Assembly (NCBI GenBank): GCA_030066985.1
Contig: JASJAN010000030.1
Location: 1-64,000 of the forward strand
Length of the DNA stretch: 64,000 bases
DNA from: Desulfobacterales bacterium
GTDB taxonomy: Bacteria > Desulfobacterota > Desulfobacteria > Desulfobacterales > JAHEIW01
Reading direction: 5' to 3'
This document shows positions 17,363-25,100 of the stretch, piece after piece. How positions within the stretch are numbered: the stretch's first letter is position 1; each line of letters begins with the position of its first letter. A program made the translations under genes and the position numbers. The notes beneath the pieces were generated by a model, which worked only from the letters and a program-made list of their open reading frames with translations, did not search any database and was not told the origin of the DNA.

Positions 17363-18271
17363 TTACCGATTGAACAAAACCATACCCGTAAAGATAAGCA
17401 GCATTCCGATCAAATGAAAGGCCCTCAGCGATTCCCCCAGCCAGACGATGGCCAGTATGGAGGCAAACACCGGAATTAAATTGATAAACAGACCGGCACG
17501 GTTGGCGCCGATCAGCTCAACGCCGCGATTCCAGCAAAAAAAAGCCACAATTGACGGAAAAACGGCCACGTACAGAACACTGGCGGCCACTTCGAAGCTA
17601 AGCGCAAATGCCGGGCTGAATCTTAGCTCCAACAGATACAATGGCAGCAAGCCCAGGGCTCCCAGGGTAAAGGTATACATCAGGAAGCTGAACGGGTGAA
17701 TCGAGGGCCGGCGTTGCAAAAATGCGGAATACAGCGCATACAGCAAAACAGCCACCAGCATTAGCAGATCACCGCGCACAAAAGACATTTCCAGAATCGT
17801 TGATAATTGACCGCGCAATACCACCAGACCGGCGCCGATGATACATAAGCCGACCCCCAGGTTTTGCAGCCGGCTGACCTTCTCTTGAAACGCCAGCAAC
17901 GATATTAAAATAATAACGGCCGGCATGGTGGTTTGGATAAGGGCGCCGTTGATGGCCGTGGTAGTGTGCACGGCCATGTATAGCAGGGTATTAAAGCCTG
18001 AAATGCCGACCAGCGACAAAAACAGCATCATCTTCCAGTGCCGGACAAAAAGGGGCCAGTCCCGTTTGGCATGCGGATGCGCAAAAGGCCATAGCAGTAG
18101 GGAAGCAACCGTCCAGCGCCAAAAAGCAAGACTGACGGGGGGAATGATATCAACCACTCCCCGGGCTAAAACAATGTTGCCGGCCCAGCACAAAGGGGCG
18201 ATGGCCAGCAGCACATAGGGCCGCCAGTTAAACGACCGGCTTGCGGGATCGCTGGAATGTTGCAATGTCAT
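17363..18271 (-). CDS. EamA/DMT-family membrane exporter
   Basis: A 302-residue inner-membrane protein with about ten hydrophobic segments in two EamA halves. Family signatures are WAGNIVLARG in helix 1, PPVSLAFWRW in helix 2, and the repeated FxxxxPVFASILAIVWLGE near the end. DMT proteins export amino acids, metabolites or drugs; the substrate is not predictable here. I start at MTLQHSSD (18271); a TTG at 18328 would extend it by 19 residues without a ribosome site. It is single and convergent with the TRAP operon. Confidence 0.85.
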   Translation of the reverse strand: MTLQHSSDPASRSFNWRPYVLLAIAPLCWAGNIVLARGVVDIIPPVSLAFWRWTVASLLLWPFAHPHAKRDWPLFVRHWKMMLFLSLVGISGFNTLLYMAVHTTTAINGALIQTTMPAVIILISLLAFQEKVSRLQNLGVGLCIIGAGLVVLRGQLSTILEMSFVRGDLLMLVAVLLYALYSAFLQRRPSIHPFSFLMYTFTLGALGLLPLYLLELRFSPAFALSFEVAASVLYVAVFPSIVAFFCWNRGVELIGANRAGLFINLIPVFASILAIVWLGESLRAFHLIGMLLIFTGMVLFNR

Positions 18272-18657
18272 GGTAATGGCACGTCCTGGAAAAGCGTTTT
18301 CGGTTATATAAACCCGCCCCTTGGGCAACAGGCTTCGCAGGTATCATGCAAAATCGGATATAAGTCAAGTGGATCTTGGTTAAATAGGAGGTCGGGGGTT
18401 TTTATCAAACAGAACGGCCTGATTGATCGTTCGCGATTACCGCGGCCAGCACGGGCGGATCTGAGAGTATTAGGGATTGTTGCAAAAGAACAGGAACCGG
18501 TGATGTGCAGAATATCGCTGAAAAGCACAACTTATTACCTAAATTTTGCACGAGTTGGAGGCTTTCATATGCAAGGCATTTCAGGGCCAAGCTATAGTCA
18601 ACTATGTTTGGCCCTGAATAACGCAGCAGATGGACGTCTCCGGCTCGCCCGAAGGGT

Positions 18658-18775
18658 GAAAATTAATGAGATTAAATTGATCATCATCCTTTTTATCTGT
18701 TTGGTATTTGCCTTTACCTCTCAAAATTTCACAAGCTGCTGTATTTAATATTAACTTACTTTCTCATTAATTTTC
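18658..18775. repeat. 14-bp perfect inverted repeat
   Basis: GAAAATTAATGAGA at 18658-18671 is perfectly inverted at 18762-18775, bounding about 90 bases of mostly AT-rich sequence. It lies in the 911-base non-coding stretch between the EamA start and uspA. A frame at 18257-18748 crosses it but lacks coding character, so I do not call a gene. Confidence 0.65.
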
Positions 18776-18789
18776 ATGCAATCAAGAAA

Positions 18790-18817
18790 GGGCGGCCCCG
18801 CATATGGCAGGCCGCCC
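18790..18817. repeat. GC-rich hairpin, 8-bp stem
   Basis: GGGCGGCC (18790-18797) and GGCCGCCC (18810-18817) form a strong stem with a 12-base loop containing CATATG. No T-run follows, so an intrinsic terminator is unlikely. It may be part of a structured RNA leader with the next hairpin. Confidence 0.6.
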
Positions 18818-18833
18818 CGAATCAACACACAAT

Positions 18834-18869
18834 GGAGGTTGACGATATGGCATTACCGTTTTAACCTCC
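18834..18869 (+). promoter_or_regulatory. hairpin burying a ribosome site before a five-codon ORF
   Basis: GGAGGTT (18834-18840) can pair with AACCTCC (18863-18869). The loop holds ATG GCA TTA CCG TTT TAA (18847-18864), encoding MALPF, seven to eight bases after GGAGG. A ribosome site locked in a stem next to a mini-ORF is the layout of a translational control leader, but no gene follows closely, as uspA is over 300 bases away. Interpretation is open. Confidence 0.35.
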
Positions 18870-18890
18870 GGCTGCGGATAAGGACCAGGA

Positions 18891-18899
18891 TTATCCACA
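18891..18899 (+). other. consensus DnaA box
   Basis: TTATCCACA at 18891-18899 matches the E. coli consensus DnaA box exactly; an 8-of-9 match lies in reverse at 18992-19000. Two boxes without dnaA, dnaN or an AT-rich 13-mer cluster are not enough for an origin. They could be titration or regulatory sites, or chance. Confidence 0.35.
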
Positions 18900-19081
18900 G
18901 CCAACTAAATATAATACCCAAAAATCAACGGTCAATAGCCGGCAGAATCCACCATCATCACCTTTACAACCCGGCAAACGGTTAATACTGTAGTGGATAA
19001 CCCTGTGGTAAAAACCCTTTTTGCAGGGATCCAGTCTGATACTGGCCCCTTAACCGCCAACCCCGGCATCTGAGGTGGCCC

Positions 19082-19108
19082 TTGACACACCGCAACCGAT
19101 TATATAAT
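19082..19108 (+). promoter_or_regulatory. promoter for the uspA-kinase operon
   Basis: TTGACA (19082-19087) and TATAAT (19103-19108) are separated by 15 bases. That is shorter than ideal, but both hexamers are perfect. The leader would be about 70 bases. Confidence 0.55.
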
Positions 19109-19182
19109 TAAATTCGCTTATAATTCCATATTTTGATCGACTTTTATCAGAAAACATTCACCTGGATTAAGCACATTAGATT

Positions 19183-19671
19183 ATGCCGGAAAACAAAAAC
19201 ATCCTGATTTGCACCGATTTTTCAAAGCATGCTGAATCCGCTCTGGTTCATGCAATGGACCAGGCCAAAAAATACAAGGCCAAGCTGCATATCTTTCATG
19301 TGATCATGCCCTCTGACCCGTGCGGCAATTCGGATTCAAATTCGGCATCGGATGCCGGCCATGCGCAAGAACCATCCGAATCGGAAAACAACATCGTGCA
19401 GCAGACCATTGGCGCTTTAAAGCAAAAATATACCGACGTCTTGCGCAATAATATCAATGATTATGAATACATCGTAAAAATCGGTACACCGGACATCGAA
19501 ATTGTCCAATATGCCAGAGAAAACAAGATCGATGTCATCATTTTGGGCGCCCTTGGCATACCGGAAAAGGACCGCGCCACCCGCGTCCGGACCGCGGCCA
19601 ACGTCTCCAAGTTCGCACCCTGTCAGGTCATCGTCATTCAAATGAACACACGCGATAGCTTCGGCATTTAG
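19183..19671 (+). CDS. universal stress protein, UspA family
   Basis: A 162-residue soluble protein of the UspA superfamily. The first strand reads ILICTDFSKHAESALVHAM, with the Asp that usually contacts ATP. The late segment DVIILGALG followed by AANVSKFAPCQVIVI replaces the ATP-loop G-2x-G-9x-G(S/T) consensus only loosely, so nucleotide binding is doubtful. A low-complexity Ser/Asn/Asp-rich insert (residues about 47-67) separates the first two strands. It is followed after 26 bases by a PAS histidine kinase, suggesting a shared stress or energy-signal role. Confidence 0.85.
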   Translation: MPENKNILICTDFSKHAESALVHAMDQAKKYKAKLHIFHVIMPSDPCGNSDSNSASDAGHAQEPSESENNIVQQTIGALKQKYTDVLRNNINDYEYIVKIGTPDIEIVQYARENKIDVIILGALGIPEKDRATRVRTAANVSKFAPCQVIVIQMNTRDSFGI

Positions 19672-19697
19672 GCGGCCATCGCCCGACGGAATTGCAA

Positions 19698-20756
19698 ATG
19701 AGCCCATCAGACACCTCACAATTTTACGATTTAACATTTAAAAGTGTGCTGGATGCCCTTCCCTGTTATTTAACGATTCAGGACGCTGATTTGAATATCC
19801 TTTTCGCGAATCAAACCTTCCGCAACGACTTTGGAGATGCGGTGGGCAAGTCCTGCTATAATGTCTTTCAGGGCACAGAGCACAAATGCCGCAAATGCCC
19901 GGTGCAAAAAAGCTTTATCGATAAAAAAGTCCACATTGCCGAAGAAACCATTCTGCTCAAGGACGGTTCAGCCAATGAAATGATAGTTTACTCGGCGCCT
20001 CTGTTCAATTTAACCGGCAATGTGACTGCTGTGATCAAGATGCTAACCAACGTTAATATGATCAAAGAGGTGCAAAAAGAGCTGGTCACCCTGGGCCAAT
20101 CCTTTGCGGTTTTAACCCATGATTTAAAAAACATGCTGGAGGTTTTGGAGGGCGGTTCCTATGTGATCGAAGAGGGCATCAAAGACAATGATATGGCCTT
20201 AACCAGCAAGGGCTGGCAAATTGTTCGCAAAAACATCCATGAAATCTCCCGGGTCACCCAGAATATATTGTACTCTGCCAAAGAACGACCGCCCACATTT
20301 CAAAAAGTCAAACCCAGTGAAATCGCGCGTCGCGCAGTGGCGCTTTTTCAGGAAAAAGCGGGCAATTTTGAAATCCAGCTGATCAGCCAGTTGAATCCAG
20401 CCTTGCCCTATACCACGATGGATGTCCCCAGCATTGTCCGCATGCTCAGCAATTTGATTTGGAATGCGCTGGAAGCCTGCGACCAGGATAAGCGCAAAAC
20501 GTCGCACTCGGTATTTGTCCGGGCTGAATTTTATAATAAAGATTTTTATATGTTTGAAGTTGAGGACAACGCCGGTGGAATGGACAAATCGACAGAGGAA
20601 AATTTGTTCGAAGAATTTTTTTCCAACAAAGGCGACAGCGGCACCGGTTTGGGATTGATGGTCGTTGACCGCATCGTTAAAAATCACAAAGGCAAAATCG
20701 AAGTCCTTACCAAACCTGAAATCGGCAGTTTATTTCGCACCATATTCAAAGCGTAG
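19698..20756 (+). CDS. PAS-domain sensor histidine kinase
   Basis: A 352-residue cytoplasmic kinase without membrane helices. The N-terminal PAS domain (about 8-120) has a Cys cluster, C53 and C64-x2-C67 (GKSCYNVF, HKCRKCPVQ). This motif in PAS domains of anaerobes often binds a cofactor or senses redox. The H-box is LTHDLKNMLEVLEGG (H141); the N-box is LIWNALEAC, and G-boxes VEDNAGGMD and GTGLGLMVV follow. No response regulator is adjacent, so the partner is elsewhere. I chose ATG 19698 over TTG 19692. It lies between uspA and a small membrane protein, probably in one transcript. Confidence 0.87.
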   Translation: MSPSDTSQFYDLTFKSVLDALPCYLTIQDADLNILFANQTFRNDFGDAVGKSCYNVFQGTEHKCRKCPVQKSFIDKKVHIAEETILLKDGSANEMIVYSAPLFNLTGNVTAVIKMLTNVNMIKEVQKELVTLGQSFAVLTHDLKNMLEVLEGGSYVIEEGIKDNDMALTSKGWQIVRKNIHEISRVTQNILYSAKERPPTFQKVKPSEIARRAVALFQEKAGNFEIQLISQLNPALPYTTMDVPSIVRMLSNLIWNALEACDQDKRKTSHSVFVRAEFYNKDFYMFEVEDNAGGMDKSTEENLFEEFFSNKGDSGTGLGLMVVDRIVKNHKGKIEVLTKPEIGSLFRTIFKA

Positions 20757-20762
20757 GATTTT

Positions 20763-21035
20763 ATGCAAGACGCTGAAAATGAGACCCCTGAGGAGCAGCC
20801 TCAGGTCAGCCGGTACTGGTGGATCCGGCAGGTTGTCTTGGTCGTCATCGCCGGTTTTTATATGGTATTTGGCATCCAGCTGCTAATCTCCGCCTATCAG
20901 CTCGACAACCCATCTTATTTCATCTTTACCTTTTTCGCATCCAATTTTATGATTCTGTTCAGCGGGGCCTTGATGGTGGGATTCATCTGGCGCATGGTGC
21001 TCGTCTACCGTCAATTAAAAAATACCAATATCTGA
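20763..21035 (+). CDS. small two-helix membrane protein
   Basis: A 90-residue protein with an acidic N-terminus and two hydrophobic helices (about 23-44 and 55-78), ending in a basic tail. It starts six bases after the kinase stop, with TAGGA upstream, so it is almost certainly co-transcribed. It might present a signal to the soluble PAS kinase, but this is only an operon inference. I do not recognise the family. Confidence 0.7.
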   Translation: MQDAENETPEEQPQVSRYWWIRQVVLVVIAGFYMVFGIQLLISAYQLDNPSYFIFTFFASNFMILFSGALMVGFIWRMVLVYRQLKNTNI

Positions 21036-21079
21036 ATTCCAGCCCAGCGCCGCAGCATTAAACCACGTCCTAAAAGGTA

Positions 21080-22852
21080 TCACCTTAATCCTGCTTTTTG
21101 CAGGTCACCGATGATCTGTTTCAGTGTTGCCGGGTCTTTGTAAGGCTGGGTGGCCGCATAGGTTTCGAGACGAAAATCCGGGGAAATTCGCCTGATTTCA
21201 GCAGCGGCTTTTTGGGCGGCTTGCAGTCGATCCAGCGCAATATTGGCGGCGGCCAGGATCAGATAAGCAGCCTGATGATTCGCATCGGCCTGGATCGCTT
21301 CTGTCGCCGCAGCGATGGCTTTGTCGTATAAGCCGCTGCCGAAGTAGGCCGAGGCCAAAACCGCCTGAAAAAAGGGCGGGCAAACCGGCGCCAGACGAAT
21401 GGCAAATTTAGCCATGCCGATGGCTTCTTCCGCCCGGCCCAGGTATATTAAGATATTGGCTTTGGCCACAAACGAAAGATCACAACTGGGTCGTGCGATG
21501 ACCGCTTCTTCCGCAGCCGCCAGCGCTTTTTCATGATCACGATTAAAAAGATCGATTTCAGCCATCACCAGATGCGATAGCCCGGTAAAGTCATCCAGTT
21601 CCATGGCCCTGCCGGCCCGCTCAGCCGCCAGCACCAGTGATTCGGAAACATCATCGCATAGTCCCTGCGCGACCGCCCACCAGTGTGACCAGGCCGCCAT
21701 GGCATAACCGAAAGAGGCTTCCGGTTCCAGCCGGATGGTTTCTTCAAACATTTGCTGGGCTTCGCGGATATCTTCTCTGGTAGACCCAAACAGGGCTTCC
21801 CAGCCCCGGTAATAGCATTCAAGCGCTTCTGGATTTTGAAGGGTTTCCCTTATGCTGCGACCAACTTCGCCGGTCACCAGCTGTACGTCCATGGCGGTGA
21901 CGATCTGTTCGGTAATCTCATCCTGTACCAGAAAGATATCGTCAATCTTGCGATCAAACCGTTCAGCCCATATCTGTCGGCCGCTGGCGGTCTCGACCAG
22001 CCGGGCAGTGATCCGGACACGATCACCGGCTTTGCGAACCCCTCCATCCAATACATGGCTGACACCCAATTTGGTGCGCAGCTCGTCAATGGAAGGGATC
22101 TGAGCCTTGTAGCTAAACATCGAAATTTCGCTGATCAGAAAAAGACCGGGAATTCTAACCAGAGCAGTCATGACATCCATCGTCAATCCGTCACTGAAAT
22201 AATCTTGCTTGGGGTCGGCACTGAGATTTGCAAATGGCAAGACGGCCAACGAAGGCTTTTCTGGAAGCGGTGGCGTTGTGGCGGGCTGCGCTACAGCCGC
22301 CGCAGTCAATGGGGGTTTTTCAAGCCCCTCGGGGACCACCCGGTACACATGCACTGCATCGGGAATATTTTTCAGCGTCTGGGGCCCCATATCAACATAC
22401 TTATGCTCGCGTTTGTTGTGCACCTGGCTGTAAACAACTTCCGAGATACAGATGCCGCAGGTTTCAGCAAGACTTTCCAGTCGGGCGGCGATGTTGACCC
22501 CGTCACCATAGATAAGATCCCCATCTACCAGAACATCGCCAATGTTGATGCCGATGCGCAGGTTCATTTGCCGATGGGTATCAATTTGCGCATTCAGTTG
22601 GGCCAGGGTTTGTTGAATTTCCATGGCCGCATCCACCGCATCGATAGCACTTTGAAACTCGGCCAGCATATTATCGCCGACAAAATCAACCACCCGGCCT
22701 TGATGGGCATCAACAATCACAGAAATTTTTTCCCGCCAGGCAGCCAGGGTCCGTACAGTGGCGAGTTCATCTTCGGCCATCAGACGGCTGTAACCAACCA
22801 CATCGGCGCTGATAATAGCCGCCAGACGGTGTTTGAGTTCATCTTGGGTCAT
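21080..22852 (-). CDS. class III nucleotide cyclase with TolB-like and TPR domains
   Basis: A 590-residue protein. Residues about 8-175 form a class III adenylate/guanylate cyclase domain: AAIISADVVGYSRLM carries the first metal Asp, FVGDNMLAEF the second, and GVNIAARLE the transition-state Asn region. A Pro/Ala linker follows. Residues about 205-340 match the TolB N-terminal-like region (PSLAVLPFANLSADPKQDYFSDG) typical of this architecture. The rest is TPR-like helices. It is widespread in proteobacteria as an orphan signalling protein making cAMP. There is no signal peptide, so it is cytoplasmic. GAGG lies about ten bases before the ATG. Confidence 0.88.
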   Translation of the reverse strand: MTQDELKHRLAAIISADVVGYSRLMAEDELATVRTLAAWREKISVIVDAHQGRVVDFVGDNMLAEFQSAIDAVDAAMEIQQTLAQLNAQIDTHRQMNLRIGINIGDVLVDGDLIYGDGVNIAARLESLAETCGICISEVVYSQVHNKREHKYVDMGPQTLKNIPDAVHVYRVVPEGLEKPPLTAAAVAQPATTPPLPEKPSLAVLPFANLSADPKQDYFSDGLTMDVMTALVRIPGLFLISEISMFSYKAQIPSIDELRTKLGVSHVLDGGVRKAGDRVRITARLVETASGRQIWAERFDRKIDDIFLVQDEITEQIVTAMDVQLVTGEVGRSIRETLQNPEALECYYRGWEALFGSTREDIREAQQMFEETIRLEPEASFGYAMAAWSHWWAVAQGLCDDVSESLVLAAERAGRAMELDDFTGLSHLVMAEIDLFNRDHEKALAAAEEAVIARPSCDLSFVAKANILIYLGRAEEAIGMAKFAIRLAPVCPPFFQAVLASAYFGSGLYDKAIAAATEAIQADANHQAAYLILAAANIALDRLQAAQKAAAEIRRISPDFRLETYAATQPYKDPATLKQIIGDLQKAGLR

Positions 22853-23057
22853 TTTAGATACGCCTCAGCTAAAAGAAACATATGCGGGGGAATGGCAATG
22901 AGAAGGCTTAAGCGCTTCTTGGATAACACATACGTCTGAACAAATTCAAATGTCAATACCCTAAGCGGGTACGGAGGGCAGGTTGCCGTAAGCCGAGTCC
23001 GGTGGGTCGGGGCATTTATTTCATATGCGTAAGCAAAAAAAGTCTGCGATCAACGGT

Positions 23058-23405
23058 TTAACCTAGCTCCGATACGCCTTCGACAAAATCGAGCGGCAGC
23101 GTAAACAGTATCCCCTTGCCGGGCTGATCCAGATCACCGCATAAAGATTTGACGATTTTGATGGCTTTGTCCAGGCGCTGCTTTTCTCTGATGATCGTCA
23201 GAATGGTCTTGTTTGAAGATTCCAGATCGGTGGTGACCTTGTTGATTTGCTGCATCACGGGCAGCGTTGCCCGCGTGCGCATCAGCACCCGCCCCATACC
23301 GGTGCTGTCAATCACCGTTGAGCCCGTGATACCGATTTTGGCAAACTGCTCCATAATGGTTGGCAATTGTTCGGATTGCTCTAAAACATTCACCAGTAAA
23401 TACAT
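23058..23405 (-). CDS. PII-like signalling protein
   Basis: A 115-residue protein with the ferredoxin-like layout of PII proteins: strand MYLLVNVLE, helix, GITGSTVIDSTGMGRV, and the closing KGILFTLPLDFVEGV, which resembles the end of GlnB/GlnK. The T-loop region is short and lacks the uridylylated Tyr, so it is probably a PII-like variant that binds another nucleotide. No ammonium transporter or glutamine synthetase gene is adjacent. Strong AGGAGG nine bases before ATG. Confidence 0.65.
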   Translation of the reverse strand: MYLLVNVLEQSEQLPTIMEQFAKIGITGSTVIDSTGMGRVLMRTRATLPVMQQINKVTTDLESSNKTILTIIREKQRLDKAIKIVKSLCGDLDQPGKGILFTLPLDFVEGVSELG

Positions 23406-23500
23406 CTGATGGTACCTCCTCTTACTCTTTCGTCAACCGGGCTGCCGGGCTGGCCGTATTTTCTTATTATACAGCCAAAATGAGACGGCAGTGCTTAGGT

Positions 23501-23947
23501 CTACAAGCCCGACAGGCTGTCTTCTTTGATTTTAAAAATTCTGGCCGCCAGCCGTTCGGGAAACAACACCGGTACTTCCGGCTGTTTGATAAATGTAAAT
23601 TTGACAAAATTGCCGAAAAAGCGTCTGCTTCCCGCCTCAGTTGAAATGTCTTGCCAGGGGAAGAACAAAGGCGGGTGGCCGATACGAAAAATCGGCAATA
23701 TGGCCATATAGAGTCCATATTTGTTGGCGCCGACGGTGATGCAGTTGTTGTAATTGGTCCATCTGCGCAACCCGGCACTTTTGAACCACAGTTTCCGACC
23801 GTCAAAGTCAGAATTGGATCGATAGTGCCCCGCCAGCATTCTCCAGCCACCGATAGCAGATAAAATTGTACAAACACCGATCCACAAAATAATGACAATT
23901 AAGATGAGGGTCGGCACGGAAAAAGACTCAAATTGAATGGCATCCAT
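23501..23947 (-). CDS. membrane-anchored hypothetical protein
   Basis: A 148-residue protein with one N-terminal membrane helix (residues about 10-33), then a soluble beta-rich part containing FFPWQDIS and FIKQPEVPVLFPERLAARI. The layout is like small PH/YcxB-like domains that sit under the membrane. A second frame at 23467-23898 overlaps it but has poor composition. It lies 95 bases upstream of the PII-like gene on the same strand. Function unknown. Confidence 0.6.
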   Translation of the reverse strand: MDAIQFESFSVPTLILIVIILWIGVCTILSAIGGWRMLAGHYRSNSDFDGRKLWFKSAGLRRWTNYNNCITVGANKYGLYMAILPIFRIGHPPLFFPWQDISTEAGSRRFFGNFVKFTFIKQPEVPVLFPERLAARIFKIKEDSLSGL

Positions 23948-24022
23948 GCTCGTTCTTCAATAATACCGTGAGCTTACATTTATATATCGGTCAGATATAC
24001 CGATCCCTTTACGTTGGGGGCA

Positions 24023-25096
24023 TTAATGGCGCCCCAATGTTATGCTCTGAAGCCCGCTGCGCATGATGATTTTTCTGAGCAGCGGTTTGAAGATGAAATG
24101 CGCTTTCACATTTTTAAAAAATATATTTTTGCGCAGTTTTGCGGTCATCTCTAAATAGCGCTTTTCAAAACCCTCTGGTGTGCCGTGCATCGCCTCGGCC
24201 AGCATCAAGGCGCTTTTGAATGCATAGCTGAGCCCTTCGGCCGAGCTGGGGCTAATCCAGCCGCCGGCTTCACCGAGCAAGGCAATTCCTTTATGGCCGG
24301 TTGACAATTGCTGTTGCCGCACAGGCCTGAGGATTAGCGTGCCCTCTCTAAATATGGTTTTACCAATCTGCATGCCGTAGGCTTTTAGTTTTGATTTCAA
24401 GAGCGCAAATTTTTCAGCCGCTTTCTGTCGGTAAGGCAGGGCCGCTCCGATCAGCAGATAGCTGCCTTTGGGTATCGTCCAGCAATAATAGTCGGTGATG
24501 CGGCCATCAAATATGGACGTGAAATAGGGCCGGTCATTTTTTCTTTCAACCCATTCCTGTATGGCAACATATTTTTGAGGAACAGCATGCGGGGCAGAAA
24601 ACTGGGCGCGCACCTTAGATTTGGCCCCGTCGGCGCCTACGATCATTTTGGCTTGCTCGCTGAACCGCTTTTGTCCCTGCGCGACAGTGAGCTTGAAACC
24701 ATCGCCATACGCCGCATAGGATTGAAGCCGGCAACCGGTCCGGATATCCACGGAGGCCGGCACCAGTGACAGCAGCCAAGCATCAAATTTTTGGCGATTC
24801 ATATTGATGTAGTGACGCTGATAATAGCGCTCTAAACCTTGCGGTAAGTCGATGGATTTAACCACAAACAACTGCGGATCTTCTAAAACACCTTTGGGCA
24901 GGCCCAAACCCAGTTTGGACAGCATCATCTGGGCATCGGGTGCCAGCAATCCGCCGCAGCACTTGAGGGCCGCAAAACCCTCGCAGTCCTCTGTTAACCG
25001 CCGCGGTTCGATCAACAACACCTTATAGCGGTCGCCAATGAGCCGGGCGAGGGTAGCACCGGCAGGACCGCCGCCTATGATAGCCACATCATACAT
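24023..25096 (-). CDS. FAD-dependent oxidoreductase, geranylgeranyl-reductase-like
   Basis: A 357-residue flavoprotein. It begins with the Rossmann motif YDVAIIGGGPAGATLA, has the mid-protein GADGAKSKVR motif, and a late GEAGGWISPSSAEGLSYAF segment that binds FAD phosphate. These are the three fingerprints of the GR2/geranylgeranyl reductase group, which reduces isoprenoid chains or oxidises aromatics. A C64-C65-like CC pair (LKCCGG) is present. The start MYDVAI was chosen because the frame upstream overlaps the TPR gene. It starts four bases after that gene's stop, so both are in one operon. Confidence 0.82.
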   Translation of the reverse strand: MYDVAIIGGGPAGATLARLIGDRYKVLLIEPRRLTEDCEGFAALKCCGGLLAPDAQMMLSKLGLGLPKGVLEDPQLFVVKSIDLPQGLERYYQRHYINMNRQKFDAWLLSLVPASVDIRTGCRLQSYAAYGDGFKLTVAQGQKRFSEQAKMIVGADGAKSKVRAQFSAPHAVPQKYVAIQEWVERKNDRPYFTSIFDGRITDYYCWTIPKGSYLLIGAALPYRQKAAEKFALLKSKLKAYGMQIGKTIFREGTLILRPVRQQQLSTGHKGIALLGEAGGWISPSSAEGLSYAFKSALMLAEAMHGTPEGFEKRYLEMTAKLRKNIFFKNVKAHFIFKPLLRKIIMRSGLQSITLGRH

Positions 25097-25100
25097 CACG

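Noticed and set aside
18257-18748. Open frame of 163 codons
   Set aside because: It overlaps the EamA start, crosses an inverted repeat and has unnatural composition.
18891-19000. Replication origin
   Set aside because: Only one perfect and one near DnaA box; no dnaA, dnaN or AT-rich unwinding repeats near.
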